A stretch of DNA of 43,019 bases from Deltaproteobacteria bacterium (GTDB taxonomy: Bacteria > Desulfobacterota > Binatia > UBA1149 > CAITLU01), in contig JACRCR010000159.1 in NCBI GenBank assembly GCA_016218925.1, positions 1-43,019 on the forward strand. Direction: 5' to 3'. Positions 1 to 8,152 of the stretch are shown piece after piece. A program made the position numbers and the translations under genes. The notes below the pieces were generated by a model, which worked only from the letters and a program-made list of their open reading frames with translations, was not told where the DNA came from and did not search any database. Position 1 is the first letter of the stretch. Each line of letters opens with the position of its first letter.

Positions 1-1
1 G

Positions 2-343
2 CTCCAGGCGCTCGGCGTAGCTGCGTCCAACCTCGTGGTTGTCCACGACGATCTGGACTTGCCTTTGGGACGCCTGCGAGTGCGTGTCGGCGGCGGCGCT
101 GGGGGGCACCGCGGGGTCGCCTCCGTTCTGGACGAACTCGGCGACGATCGCTTCGTGCGGATTCGCGTGGGGGTCGGCCGGCCGCCGCAGGATACGCCCG
201 CGGTGGAATACGTGCTGTCGCGATTCACCCGCGAAGAGGCGGGAGCGGCATCGGAGGCGATCGGACGCGCCGCCGATGCGGTGACGACGATCGTTTGCCA
301 GGGGCCGCAGGCGGCGATGCAACTGTTCAATCGGACTGTCTGA
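2..343 (+). CDS. pth: Peptidyl-tRNA hydrolase, C-terminal part (5' end outside window)
   Basis: Cleaves the ester bond of peptidyl-tRNAs released from stalled ribosomes, recycling tRNA in the cytoplasm. The reading frame is open from base 2 and lacks its start, so about 113 C-terminal residues are visible of a family usually near 190. Seen: the VVHDDLDLPLG segment with the conserved Asp of the family, a Gly-rich GGGAGGHRGV loop with the conserved Gly-His, and FVRIRVGVGRPP, all classic Pth signatures. The stop is at 341-343. A pth gene upstream of the rpsF block is a common bacterial arrangement. The identification is firm; only completeness is lacking. Confidence 0.95.
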   Translation, partial: LQALGVAASNLVVVHDDLDLPLGRLRVRVGGGAGGHRGVASVLDELGDDRFVRIRVGVGRPPQDTPAVEYVLSRFTREEAGAASEAIGRAADAVTTIVCQGPQAAMQLFNRTV

Positions 344-408
344 GGCGTGTTGATTGTCGTGCCGGTGCGCTCCCAGCGGGAAGAAGACGGCCAGCCGTGC
401 TGAGGCTG

Positions 409-2457
409 ATGATGTATCTGGCGCCGCTCGCCGGAATCGTCGGTCTCTACGGTGCCGGCCGCCGCCTGGCGGCGGTGCGTGCCGAGTCGGCCGGCGACGA
501 CTCGATGCAGGATATGCAGCGCGCGGTCCGCGCTGGTGCGATGGACTTCCTCAGCCGCGAGGCACGCGCGCTGGCGATGTCAGCGGTCGCGGTGGGTGTC
601 ATGCTCGCGATTGGAATCGGCTCCTCGACCGCGATGGCGTTCATGTTCGGCGCAGCGTGTTCGATGCTCGTGGGATATCGCGGAATGATAGCGGCTACGG
701 ACTCGAACGGCCGCGCCGGCGAAGCTGCGCGTGGTTCGGGCGAGCGCCGAGCGGCGCAGATAGTGTTCGGCGGTGCCGCGGTGATGGGCCTCTCGGTCGC
801 GTCCGTGGGGTTGGTCGGCATTGGTGTCTTGTACTGGTTCTGGGGCGACCCGTCGGGCGCAAGCGTCATCAATGGCTTCGCCCTGGGAGCGAGTTGGGTA
901 GCGTTGTTCGTCTGCGTCGGCGGCGGCCTCTTTGCCGGCGCAGCCGCGGCCGCTGGCGAAGTCGCCGTGAGTCTCGCTGCCACCGGCGGCAGGGCCGATT
1001 CCGGCAACCCGGGCGTCATCGCCGACGGGATCGGAGGTAATGTCGGCGATGTAGCCGGTGCCGGCGCCGACCTCTTCGCATCGTACTGCGGCTCGATCAT
1101 TGCCACCATCGCCATCGCGGCGACCATGAGCAAGGCCTCGCTACTGCTGCTGGGCGACGGTTCGTTGGAAGCCGAAACATTGCAGAGCCAGCTCATGATG
1201 TACCCGCTCGTGATGGCGGTGGTCGGACTGTTCGCGTCGATCGGCGGGCTCTACTCGCTCGACTGGCTCCAGGCTCACGGATCCAAAGCCGCTTTGGGAT
1301 ACTCGACGTTCGTTGCAGGTGGGCTGTTTCTGCTTGCGGCCCTGCTGGTGACCGCGATCTGCGACATCTCCTCCGGCGTGTGGTGGGCCGTCATGGTGGG
1401 GACCGTCGGCGCGGTGGTGATGGGTCTGGTGAGCGGGCCCTCTGCCGGTCGGGGACCGACGCGGCGGCTGCCGGACAGTTCGGAGACCGGTACGGCGACC
1501 AACCGTGTCGAGAGTCTTGCCGTTGGTCTGCAGCGCTGCGCTCTGCCGCTCGCCACGATCTGTGCGTCGATTCTCATCGCGAACGCCGTCGCGGGCGTCT
1601 ACGGCATCGGAGTCGCGGCCGTTGGCATGCTCGCTACCGTCGGATTTGCGATGACGCTCCAGGCCTGCGGGCCGATCGCGGACAACGCTGGCCGGATCGC
1701 GCGGATGACCGATCTCGGGTCTCGAGCGTGCGAGGTGACCGACCGCCTCGGCGTCCTTGGGATGGCCGCGGTCGCCCGTTGCAGGGGCCTCGCGATCGGC
1801 GGCGCGGCGCTGAGCGCGCTGGCACTGTTGTCGGCATACGCGATGGCCGTGAACGTGGAGAGGAGCCGCGCGGGGCACGCTGCGATGCATATCCTCGTCA
1901 ACGACCCGAAAGTGCTGGCAGGCCTGTTTTTCGGCGGGACGTTGCCTTTCCTGGCCGCGGGGTTCTGCATGACCGCGGCGGGGCGTCTCGCCGGCGGGTT
2001 CGTGGACGAGCTTCGTCGCCAATCGGGCGAACTCCCCGGTCTTGTCGATCGCGGCGGGGAGGAGCGGGCGGGCGCGGCTCGCTGCGTCGCGGTCCCGATG
2101 CAGCGAGCAGTGCGCGCGATCGTCGCGCCGGGGCTGGTGGGCGTCGCCGCGCCGGTGATCGTCGGGTTGGCGCTGGGACCCGAGGCGCTCGGCGGGATGC
2201 TTGCCGGTGCGACCGTGAGCGGCGTGCTGCTGGCTACCTCTCTCCTGGGCGGCGGGAGCCGGGGCCGGGACAACGCCTGGACGGCGATCGAGAAGCACGA
2301 AGTAGAAACCCAGCAGGCAGGCACCCGCGCTCGCCGCACGGCCGTGGTCGGCGACATCGTCGGCGATTCGTTCAACGACACGGCCGGTCGGTCCATGAAC
2401 ATTCTCATCAAACTCATGTCAGTCGTCTCGCTGGTCATAGCGCCGCTGTTGGCGTGA
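409..2457 (+). CDS. Membrane pyrophosphatase (HppA) homologue with degraded active-site motifs
   Basis: Aligns end to end with ion-pumping membrane pyrophosphatases (about 682 residues, many hydrophobic segments). ATG 409 is chosen because MYLAPLAGIVGLYG matches the family N terminus; GTG 397 is possible. Preserved fold signatures include NVGDVAGAGADLFASY (residues about 212-227), GPIADNAG (about 421-428), PKVLAGLFFGG and NILIKLMSVVSLV. The catalytic motifs are eroded. The segment corresponding to the K..DVGADLVGKVE motif reads FAGAAAAAGEVAVSLA (from about residue 175), losing its Lys and Asp. EDDPRNP is replaced by RADSGNP, IADNVGDNVGD by IADGIGGNVGD, DAYGPIADN by QACGPIADN (Q418), and VGDPFKD by VGDSFND (N656). 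The open 682-codon frame argues for selection on a function other than PPi-driven pumping, possibly structural or regulatory; this is inference. It lies between pth and rpsF. Confidence 0.85.
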   Translation: MMYLAPLAGIVGLYGAGRRLAAVRAESAGDDSMQDMQRAVRAGAMDFLSREARALAMSAVAVGVMLAIGIGSSTAMAFMFGAACSMLVGYRGMIAATDSNGRAGEAARGSGERRAAQIVFGGAAVMGLSVASVGLVGIGVLYWFWGDPSGASVINGFALGASWVALFVCVGGGLFAGAAAAAGEVAVSLAATGGRADSGNPGVIADGIGGNVGDVAGAGADLFASYCGSIIATIAIAATMSKASLLLLGDGSLEAETLQSQLMMYPLVMAVVGLFASIGGLYSLDWLQAHGSKAALGYSTFVAGGLFLLAALLVTAICDISSGVWWAVMVGTVGAVVMGLVSGPSAGRGPTRRLPDSSETGTATNRVESLAVGLQRCALPLATICASILIANAVAGVYGIGVAAVGMLATVGFAMTLQACGPIADNAGRIARMTDLGSRACEVTDRLGVLGMAAVARCRGLAIGGAALSALALLSAYAMAVNVERSRAGHAAMHILVNDPKVLAGLFFGGTLPFLAAGFCMTAAGRLAGGFVDELRRQSGELPGLVDRGGEERAGAARCVAVPMQRAVRAIVAPGLVGVAAPVIVGLALGPEALGGMLAGATVSGVLLATSLLGGGSRGRDNAWTAIEKHEVETQQAGTRARRTAVVGDIVGDSFNDTAGRSMNILIKLMSVVSLVIAPLLA

Positions 2458-2491
2458 GAACCGACGAAAAACGGAGAGGAACAATCAAGCT

Positions 2492-2950
2492 ATGCGTCCA
2501 TACGAAACTTTGATGGTGTTGAGCACCGGTCTCGCAGATGAGACCGCCAAGCTCGTCAACCGCTTCGAATCCATCGTCCGCACAGAAGGGGGAACGGTGG
2601 ATGCGAATCGGGATTGGGGCGTACGCGATCTGGCGTACCCGATCGGCAAGCAGCGACAGGGACACTACTTCCTGCTCGAATATAAGGCTGAACCGAACGT
2701 GGTGGCCGAGTTGGAGCGCAACCTGCGGATTGCCGAAGGTGTGATGCGATTCACCAGCGTCCAGCAGGAGCACACCGGTCTACCTGAGCCGCGTGTCTAC
2801 CGGGAGTATTCCGATCGCCGCGACACGCCGCTGAGCGAGCTGCGCGCCGGTGCAGAGGAGCTCGAGCCGTTGCGCGAGGAACTCGACCTGGGTGAAGAGT
2901 CGACCGATGAGATCACCGCCATCGGCGATGATGGCGAGGAGATGGAGTAA
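2492..2950 (+). CDS. rpsF: 30S ribosomal protein S6
   Basis: Small-subunit platform protein that pairs with S18 on 16S r[17 protein letters not shown] at the N terminus and the core [23 protein letters not shown] are standard S6. At 152 residues it is longer than the usual 95-135: after the core (about residue 97) it carries an acidic tail rich in Glu and Asp. A GGAGAGG Shine-Dalgarno lies upstream at about 2472. First gene of rpsF-rpsR-rplI, with 5 nt to rpsR, so co-transcription and the usual S6:S18 pairing are expected. Confidence 0.97.
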   Translation: MRPYETLMVLSTGLADETAKLVNRFESIVRTEGGTVDANRDWGVRDLAYPIGKQRQGHYFLLEYKAEPNVVAELERNLRIAEGVMRFTSVQQEHTGLPEPRVYREYSDRRDTPLSELRAGAEELEPLREELDLGEESTDEITAIGDDGEEME

Positions 2951-2955
2951 GCGAG

Positions 2956-3267
2956 ATGGACGACAAGAGAAGCGACGACAGAAGAAGCGACGACAAAGGC
3001 GCGCCCGGAGGCGAACGCCGGCCGCGAAGTCGTTTCGCGCGAGGCGGCGGCCGCGGGCGTACCCGCCGGCGAGTTTGCCGGTTTTGTGCGGAGAAGACCC
3101 TGCCGCTCGATTACAAGTGGTTCGACGTGCTCGAGGCCTTCGTCAGCGAGCGCGGCAGGATCGTTCCGAGCCGCACGACCGGAACTTGCGCGAAGCACCA
3201 GCGCCGATTGACCCTGGCGATCAAGCGCGCGCGCAACGTTGCGTTGCTGCCGTACTCGGCGTCCTGA
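2956..3267 (+). CDS. rpsR: 30S ribosomal protein S18
   Basis: Partner of S6 in the 30S platform. The C-terminal 65 residues are canonical: [32 protein letters not shown] and [13 protein letters not shown]. The Cys residues (CRFC, later Cys and His) fit the zinc-binding form of S18. The first 35 residues are a lineage-specific, very Arg/Asp/Gly-rich extension ([14 protein letters not shown]) that is probably disordered. It begins 5 nt after rpsF and ends 17 nt before rplI. Confidence 0.96.
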   Translation: MDDKRSDDRRSDDKGAPGGERRPRSRFARGGGRGRTRRRVCRFCAEKTLPLDYKWFDVLEAFVSERGRIVPSRTTGTCAKHQRRLTLAIKRARNVALLPYSAS

Positions 3268-3284
3268 GCCGAAAGGAGGACGAC

Positions 3285-3785
3285 ATGGAAGTGATTCTGC
3301 GTGAAGATGTGGCATCCCTCGGGATGATAGGCGACATCGTCAAGGTACGTCCCGGATACGCTCGGAACTATCTGCTGCCGCAAGGGCTGGCGGTACCGGC
3401 AGACCGGCGCAACGTCGAGAAGCTCGAGCACGAGCGGCGTCTGATCGAACTCAAGAAGCAGCGTGAGCGAGGGACCTACGAGAGGCTGGCGACCTCACTG
3501 CGCGCCTTGCGGCTCGAAACCGAAGCGCGCGCGGGACGCGGCGGGAAGTTGTTCGGATCGGTCACCAACCTGGACGTGCACAAGCTGCTCGTGGAGAAGG
3601 GGTTCGAGATCGACAGGCGCCGCATCGAGATGCCGGAACCGATCAAGGAGATCGGCGAGTTCCGGGTCTGCGTGCGCGTCGGCCAGGACATCTCGGCCGA
3701 GATCAAGCTGGTCGTCAGCGCCGTCGGTGGCATGCTCGAGGATGCCGGCGCCGAGCCGGGCGAATCGCAGGACGGTGCGGTCTGA
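3285..3785 (+). CDS. rplI: 50S ribosomal protein L9
   Basis: L9 projects from the base of the L1 stalk of the 50S subunit. The N domain MEVILREDVASLGMIGDIV and GYARNYLLPQGLAVPA is typical, followed by a charged connecting helix (residues about 40-80) and the C domain with GGKLFGSVTNLDV. ATG 3285 is supported by a strong AAAGGAGG Shine-Dalgarno at 3272-3279; the frame is open further upstream but that part only shadows rpsR. The 166-residue length is slightly above average because of an acidic tail. The usual downstream dnaB is absent; convergent genes follow instead. Confidence 0.97.
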   Translation: MEVILREDVASLGMIGDIVKVRPGYARNYLLPQGLAVPADRRNVEKLEHERRLIELKKQRERGTYERLATSLRALRLETEARAGRGGKLFGSVTNLDVHKLLVEKGFEIDRRRIEMPEPIKEIGEFRVCVRVGQDISAEIKLVVSAVGGMLEDAGAEPGESQDGAV

Positions 3786-3817
3786 GGAATATCACCGGCG
3801 CGAAGCTGGCGGCGAGC

Positions 3818-4006
3818 GTGACGTTCGCGACGGCGGCGGTATGGTCGGCGACGGCTGCCGCCGCCGACGACGCCGAGCCGGGTGAGGTCGTCGCCAAGGC
3901 TGCCGTTGACGAGGCCGGATGCTACATCGACATCGGCCTCGAGAAGCCTCAGTCGGCGCACGAGAAATGGTTCGCTATCGCGGGGCTGATCGCCGCCGAA
4001 CGCTGA
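3818..4006 (+). CDS. Putative small exported peptide, unrecognised
   Basis: A short frame with high GC at third positions and a secretion-signal-like start. From GTG 3818 it reads MTFATAAVWSATAAAADDAEP, an Ala-rich hydrophobic stretch followed by an acidic mature part of about 45 residues containing one Cys. The same frame extends back to a CTG at 3782 that overlaps the rplI stop (CTGA); starting there gives RNITGAKLAAS before the hydrophobic core, a better basic n-region for a signal peptide. The start is therefore uncertain. It ends 67 nt before the end of the convergent permease gene. No family recognised; a chance frame cannot be excluded. Confidence 0.35.
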   Translation: MTFATAAVWSATAAAADDAEPGEVVAKAAVDEAGCYIDIGLEKPQSAHEKWFAIAGLIAAER

Positions 4007-4073
4007 GTGCGCGAGGGTGCCAGGTGGCGCGTGTACTCGTCGCGCCGGATGCGGCTCGCGCCGCGTCGCCAGT

Positions 4074-5174
4074 TCAGGCTGACGGCGAATCCGGCGGCGG
4101 TTCCTCGAGCGACAACAAGCGCTCTCGGTAGATCGTCAGCAACGACAGAAAAGCGGCCAATACGGCCGGGCCCGCGAATAGCCCCACTAGCCCGAAGGTG
4201 TCGAGTCCTCCGAGGATCCCGACGAACAGAAATGGCGTCGGGAGCTTTGCCTGGCCACCTATCAGCAGCGGGCGCAGCAGGTTATCGACCGACGATACCG
4301 CTATCGCCCCCCAGGCGAGCAGAAAGCTCGCGCGAATCCAGTCGCCCGTGATGTAGAGCCCGACAACCGCCGGAACCCACACCAGGGCGGCACCTCCGAC
4401 CGGCAAGAAGGCCAACCCGAAGGTGAGAACACCGAGCAGCAGCGCAAAAGGGATCCCGGCTGCCCACAGGGCTACTCCGACCAGCAGTGCCTGGACTACG
4501 GCGGTGGCCGCCAGCCCTTGGACGACGGCGAGCAAGGTGGTCTGCAGGCGCGCGAAGATGCGGCGCCGGTCGCCGACGGCCATCGGAAGCGATTCCTCCA
4601 GGTAGGCGATCGAGGCGGCGCCGTCTCGGAAGGCGAAGAACAACGCGAACAGCAGGATGCCGATGCCGACGAAGAACCCGAAGACGTTGCGGGCTACTTC
4701 GGCCGCGTGGGCGGCGGCAAATTCGCTCAGCCAGCGCAGGCCCGAGAGCGCGAGCGTGGTCGGCTCGACCTCGCTGCCGGCCATTCGGTCCTGTACCCAC
4801 GTCCAGGCTGGCTGGACCAGCCAGTGATGGCTGAGGTCGTCGAGGACCTGGACCCGATTGGCCGTGACGAAGTCGGCCATGCTCTGGTAAGCGCCGATCG
4901 CCTCTCGGGCCACGACCCCCGACAGTACCAGCGCCGGAACCACGGCAAGCGCGAAGACGGCCGACGTCATGATCGCTGCACTGGCACCGGGCCAGCCGGG
5001 CATGGTTCGGAGCAGCAGGCGATAGGCTGGATGGAACACCGCGGCCAGGACGCAGGCCCACGCCAGCGGCGTCGCGTACGGTGCGACGAGACGCACCAAC
5101 AGCACGACCAGGCCCAGCAGGGCCAGTATCAAGAAGGCGGTGGAGACGTTGTCGCGGATCAACCTGATCGGCAT
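4074..5174 (-). CDS. AI-2E family transporter (PF01594 type permease)
   Basis: Polytopic inner-membrane protein of 366 residues with about eight hydrophobic segments. The C-terminal signature LPTPFLFVGILGGLDTFG followed by GLVGLFAGPAVLA is diagnostic of the AI-2E/UPF0118 family, which includes TqsA and PerM-like exporters and some Na+/H+ antiporters. The substrate cannot be told from sequence. The N terminus MPIRLIRDNVSTAFLILALL has few charges before the first membrane helix. It is one of only two - strand genes and faces away from tRNA-Val, so it has its own promoter somewhere in 5175-5277. Confidence 0.9.
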   Translation of the reverse strand: MPIRLIRDNVSTAFLILALLGLVVLLVRLVAPYATPLAWACVLAAVFHPAYRLLLRTMPGWPGASAAIMTSAVFALAVVPALVLSGVVAREAIGAYQSMADFVTANRVQVLDDLSHHWLVQPAWTWVQDRMAGSEVEPTTLALSGLRWLSEFAAAHAAEVARNVFGFFVGIGILLFALFFAFRDGAASIAYLEESLPMAVGDRRRIFARLQTTLLAVVQGLAATAVVQALLVGVALWAAGIPFALLLGVLTFGLAFLPVGGAALVWVPAVVGLYITGDWIRASFLLAWGAIAVSSVDNLLRPLLIGGQAKLPTPFLFVGILGGLDTFGLVGLFAGPAVLAAFLSLLTIYRERLLSLEEPPPDSPSA

Positions 5175-5242
5175 GCTATGCGATCTGGAGTGTCCCTGAA
5201 AACTCCCGTGTCGGTTGACTCCCCGGACAGGGATTGTTAACC

Positions 5243-5269
5243 CTTCCGCACTTTTGCGCAGTGCGGAAG
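5243..5269. other. Perfect 9-bp inverted repeat upstream of tRNA-Val
   Basis: CTTCCGCAC (5243-5251) and GTGCGGAAG (5261-5269) are exact inverted copies around a 9-nt spacer. It sits between the divergent permease gene and the tRNA, with no T-run after it, so an operator or RNA stem is as likely as a terminator. Confidence 0.4.
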
Positions 5270-5277
5270 CGCGCTGC

Positions 5278-5352
<75 letters not shown>

Positions 5353-5416
5353 TTTTCAACGCCGAAGGAGAGTAACCAGCGCCGGAACTGACGCAGCAAC
5401 GGGACCCGAAACAAAC

Positions 5417-5432
5417 GCCGCCGCAAGGCGGC
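5417..5432 (+). other. GC-rich hairpin in the tRNA-Val to thrS leader
   Basis: GCCGCC (5417-5422), loop GCAA (a GNRA tetraloop) and GGCGGC (5427-5432). It lies 41 nt before thrS with no clear T-run. It may end the tRNA transcript or form part of a thrS leader; sequence alone does not decide. Confidence 0.35.
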
Positions 5433-5473
5433 TTCCCGATTGCCGCTGTCCGGCTCGAGTGGTCGATAATCGA

Positions 5474-7390
5474 ATGTCGCAACACCTCACCGTCACCCTT
5501 GCGGGCGGCGGCATTCGTACGGTACCCGACGGGACCACCGCTGCCGAAACGCTCGGCAGCCAGGTGACACCCGAGACGATCGGGGTACAGATCGATGGCC
5601 GGCCGTGCGATCTGTCCTCGCCACTGCGCGCCGACTGCTGTCTCGAGCCCATTCGCGCCGATTCTCCCGCGGGTCTCGCCATTCTCAGGCATTCTACCGC
5701 GCATCTACTCGCGCACGCCGTCAAGCGCTTGTATCCGCAGGTCCAAGTCACGATCGGTCCGGTGATCGAAGACGGGTTCTTCTACGACTTCCATCATCCG
5801 GCCGGTTTCACGCCTGAGGATCTCGAGCGTATCGAGGCCGAGATGGCGAGGATCGTCGCCGAGGATCGTCCGGTCGTCCGCGAAGAGTGGGACCGCGACG
5901 AGGCCAGCGAGTTCTTCCGTTCGAGCGGCGAGGGTTTCAAATCGGAGATCATCGCCGACCTTCCCGATGCCAGGGTTGGGCTCTACAGACAGGGCGATTT
6001 CGTGGATCTGTGTCGCGGTCCGCACGTCCCGTCGACCGGCTGCCTCGGCGCCTTCAAGCTGCTGAGCGTGGCTGGAGCGTACTGGCGTGGTGACGAGCGC
6101 AATCCGATGCTGCAGCGCATCTACGGTACCGCCTGGGCCGATCGCGCCAGCCTCGACGAGCACCTGGCACGACTGGAAGAGGCCAAGCGGCGCGATCACC
6201 GCCGCCTCGGCAAGCAACTGGGGCTGTTCAGTTTTCATCGCGAAGCACCCGGCAGCCCTTTCTTCCATCCCGATGGAGCGCTCGTCTACAACCTTCTCGT
6301 AGAGTACGTGCGCGGTCTATACCGCGTCTACGACTACCGCGAGGTAATCACTCCGCAGATCCTCGACGTCGATCTCTGGCACCGCTCCGGCCATTACGAG
6401 AATTATCGCGAGAACATGTATTTTACGGCGATCGAGGAACGTGAGTTCGCGGTCAAGCCGATGAACTGCCCGACCCATTGTCTGATGTACGGCGAGGAGA
6501 TCCGCTCGTACCGCGACCTGCCGATTCGTTTCGCCGACTTCGGCCGCCTGCACCGCTTCGAGCGTTCGGGTGTCATGCACGGATTGACGCGCGTCCGTTC
6601 TTTCGCGCAGGACGACGCGCACATTTTCTGTGCGCCAACGCAGATCCAGAGCGAGATCCGTGCGGTGATCGGGATGATACGCGAGGCCTACGCGGTCTTC
6701 GGTTTCACTCAGGCGCGCGTCTACCTTTCGACGCGTCCGCCGCAGTCGACCGGATCGGACGAGATGTGGGAACAAGCCGAATCCGCGCTGCGCGAGGTGC
6801 TGACGGCCGAGGGGGTGGAGTTCCTTCTCAACGCGGGCGACGGCGCGTTCTACGGCCCCAAAATCGATTTCTGCGTTCTCGACGCCGTGCGCCGCGAGTG
6901 GCAGCTCAGCACCGTACAGCTCGATTTCTCGATGCCCGAGCGTTTCGAACTCGAATACGTCGACGGGACGGGGAAGGCGTGCCGACCGGTGATGATACAC
7001 CGCGCCGTGCTGGGGTCGCTCGAGCGTTTCCTGGGGATCCTTCTCGAGCACACCGCGGGGGCACTGCCGCTCTGGCTCGCGCCGTGCCAGGTCTCGCTCG
7101 CAACGGTGACCGACCGGCAGCACCAATATGCCGCCGACGTGGTGGCCAGGCTGTGCGCGAGGGGCCTGCGCGCACGGGCCGATCTTCGCAACGAGAAACT
7201 GGGCTTCAAGATTCGTGAGGCCCAAGCCCTCAAGATTCCCGTCGTCGCCGTGGTCGGAGACAAAGAAGTCGCGGCCGGCAAGGTTGCCCCCCGCCTGCGC
7301 GGCGGCGAGCAACTCGACGCGATGACGGTTGAGGCATTTGCCGACTGGCTGCTCGAACGAAGTCATGCCGGCAACGGAGGTGTACCATAG
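5474..7390 (+). CDS. thrS: Threonine-tRNA ligase
   Basis: Charges tRNA-Thr with threonine using ATP (class II synthetase). Domains in order: a short N-terminal TGS-like domain (residues about 1-60), the editing/second additional domain beginning HSTAHLLAHAVKRLYP and including DLCRGPHVPSTG, the class II core with MNCPTHCLMY (zinc-ligand Cys), RFADFGRLHRFERSG and VRSFAQDDAHIFC, and an anticodon-binding domain near LRARADLRNEKLGFKIREAQ. About 638 residues, normal length. ATG 5474 is preferred over GTG 5459, since MSQHLTVTL fits the family N terminus. The stop TAG overlaps the ATA start of infC, implying translational coupling. Confidence 0.97.
   Translation: MSQHLTVTLAGGGIRTVPDGTTAAETLGSQVTPETIGVQIDGRPCDLSSPLRADCCLEPIRADSPAGLAILRHSTAHLLAHAVKRLYPQVQVTIGPVIEDGFFYDFHHPAGFTPEDLERIEAEMARIVAEDRPVVREEWDRDEASEFFRSSGEGFKSEIIADLPDARVGLYRQGDFVDLCRGPHVPSTGCLGAFKLLSVAGAYWRGDERNPMLQRIYGTAWADRASLDEHLARLEEAKRRDHRRLGKQLGLFSFHREAPGSPFFHPDGALVYNLLVEYVRGLYRVYDYREVITPQILDVDLWHRSGHYENYRENMYFTAIEEREFAVKPMNCPTHCLMYGEEIRSYRDLPIRFADFGRLHRFERSGVMHGLTRVRSFAQDDAHIFCAPTQIQSEIRAVIGMIREAYAVFGFTQARVYLSTRPPQSTGSDEMWEQAESALREVLTAEGVEFLLNAGDGAFYGPKIDFCVLDAVRREWQLSTVQLDFSMPERFELEYVDGTGKACRPVMIHRAVLGSLERFLGILLEHTAGALPLWLAPCQVSLATVTDRQHQYAADVVARLCARGLRARADLRNEKLGFKIREAQALKIPVVAVVGDKEVAAGKVAPRLRGGEQLDAMTVEAFADWLLERSHAGNGGVP
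7376..7381 (+). promoter_or_regulatory. Strong Shine-Dalgarno fixing the ATA start of infC
   Basis: GGAGGT lies at 7376-7381, inside the 3' end of thrS, 5 nt before ATA 7387. This is ideal spacing and supports initiation at the ATA rather than at the internal in-frame TTG 7444. Confidence 0.7.
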
Positions 7391-7929
7391 CCAAGTCTGA
7401 TGATTTTCGGATCAACAACGAGATTCGCTCGCGCGAAGTTCGTTTGATCGGTGCCGACGGAGAACAACTCGGAATCATGACGATCGCCGACGCGCGCGAG
7501 ATCGCCGAAGCGCGGCAGATGGATCTCGTCGAAGTCGCCGGTGCTGCGGTGCCGCCGGTCGTGCGGATAATGGATTTCCACAAGTTCCGCTACGAGCAGC
7601 GCAAGAAGGTCCAGGAGTCGAAAAAGAAGAGCACGGCGACCACGCAGATGAAGGAGGTCAAGCTCCGATCGCGGACCGAAGCGCACGACGTCGAGTTCAA
7701 GACCCAGCACATCCGCCGCTTCCTGGCTGCGGGACACAGGGTCAAGGTCACCGTGTTCTTCAAGGGGCGCGAGATCGCCAGGCCCGACCTCGGACGGGCG
7801 ATGCTCGAACGAGTGGTCGCGACCATCACGGACGTCGCCCAGCCCGAAAGCGAACCACGGCTCGAGGGCCGCAACATGTCGGTCATAGTGGTGCCGACCA
7901 AATCCACCCAGGGAGCGAGCAATGCCTAA
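7387..7929 (+). CDS. infC: Translation initiation factor IF-3, ATA start codon
   Basis: IF-3 binds the 30S subunit, prevents premature 50S joining and proofreads start codons. Starting at ATA 7387 the product is MAKSDDFRINNEIRSREVRL and onward, the complete canonical N domain; initiating at a later standard codon would delete it. Other signatures: DLVEVAGAAVPPVVRIMDFHKFRYEQ, the linker rich in Lys, and the C domain VKVTVFFKGREIARPDLG. Length is 180 residues, normal. The ATA overlaps the thrS stop (ATAG) and has a GGAGGT Shine-Dalgarno 5 nt upstream. In E. coli, infC uses AUU and is autoregulated because IF-3 rejects such codons; the same control is likely here. Its stop overlaps rpmI. Confidence 0.95.
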   Translation: MAKSDDFRINNEIRSREVRLIGADGEQLGIMTIADAREIAEARQMDLVEVAGAAVPPVVRIMDFHKFRYEQRKKVQESKKKSTATTQMKEVKLRSRTEAHDVEFKTQHIRRFLAAGHRVKVTVFFKGREIARPDLGRAMLERVVATITDVAQPESEPRLEGRNMSVIVVPTKSTQGASNA

Positions 7930-8119
7930 AGTGAAGACCAAGCGAGGTGCCGCCAAGAGGTTCTCGGTAACCGGCAGCGGTAAGGTGAAGCGCGGCCGCG
8001 CGTATCACCGTCACCAGCTTTCGGCCAAGACGCGCAAGCAGAAGCGCAACTTGGCCAAGAACACCACCGTGGCGCCGTCGGACGTCAAGGCCATCAAGCG
8101 GATCCTGCCCGGAAGCTGA
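7922..8119 (+). CDS. rpmI: 50S ribosomal protein L35
   Basis: Small basic large-subunit protein of 65 residues. MPKVKTKRGAAKRFSVTGSG and the segment HRHQLSAKTRKQKRNL are standard L35. Its ATG overlaps the last 8 nt of infC, and a GGGAG motif 6-10 nt upstream serves as Shine-Dalgarno. The infC-rpmI-rplT order is the classic IF3 operon; in E. coli L20 represses rpmI-rplT translation, but no matching structure was demonstrated here. Confidence 0.97.
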   Translation: MPKVKTKRGAAKRFSVTGSGKVKRGRAYHRHQLSAKTRKQKRNLAKNTTVAPSDVKAIKRILPGS

Positions 8120-8152
8120 CGCCCGGCCCACGACGCTACAGGAGAAGAGACC

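Noticed and set aside
295..2513. Overlapping + strand frames in the pyrophosphatase region as alternative proteins
   Set aside because: The frame beginning at 409 has conserved membrane segments and family similarity; the others are Arg-rich shadows.
4007..4351. + strand 114-codon frame after the small exported peptide
   Set aside because: Antisense to the AI-2E permease, with no signal, motif or ribosome binding site.
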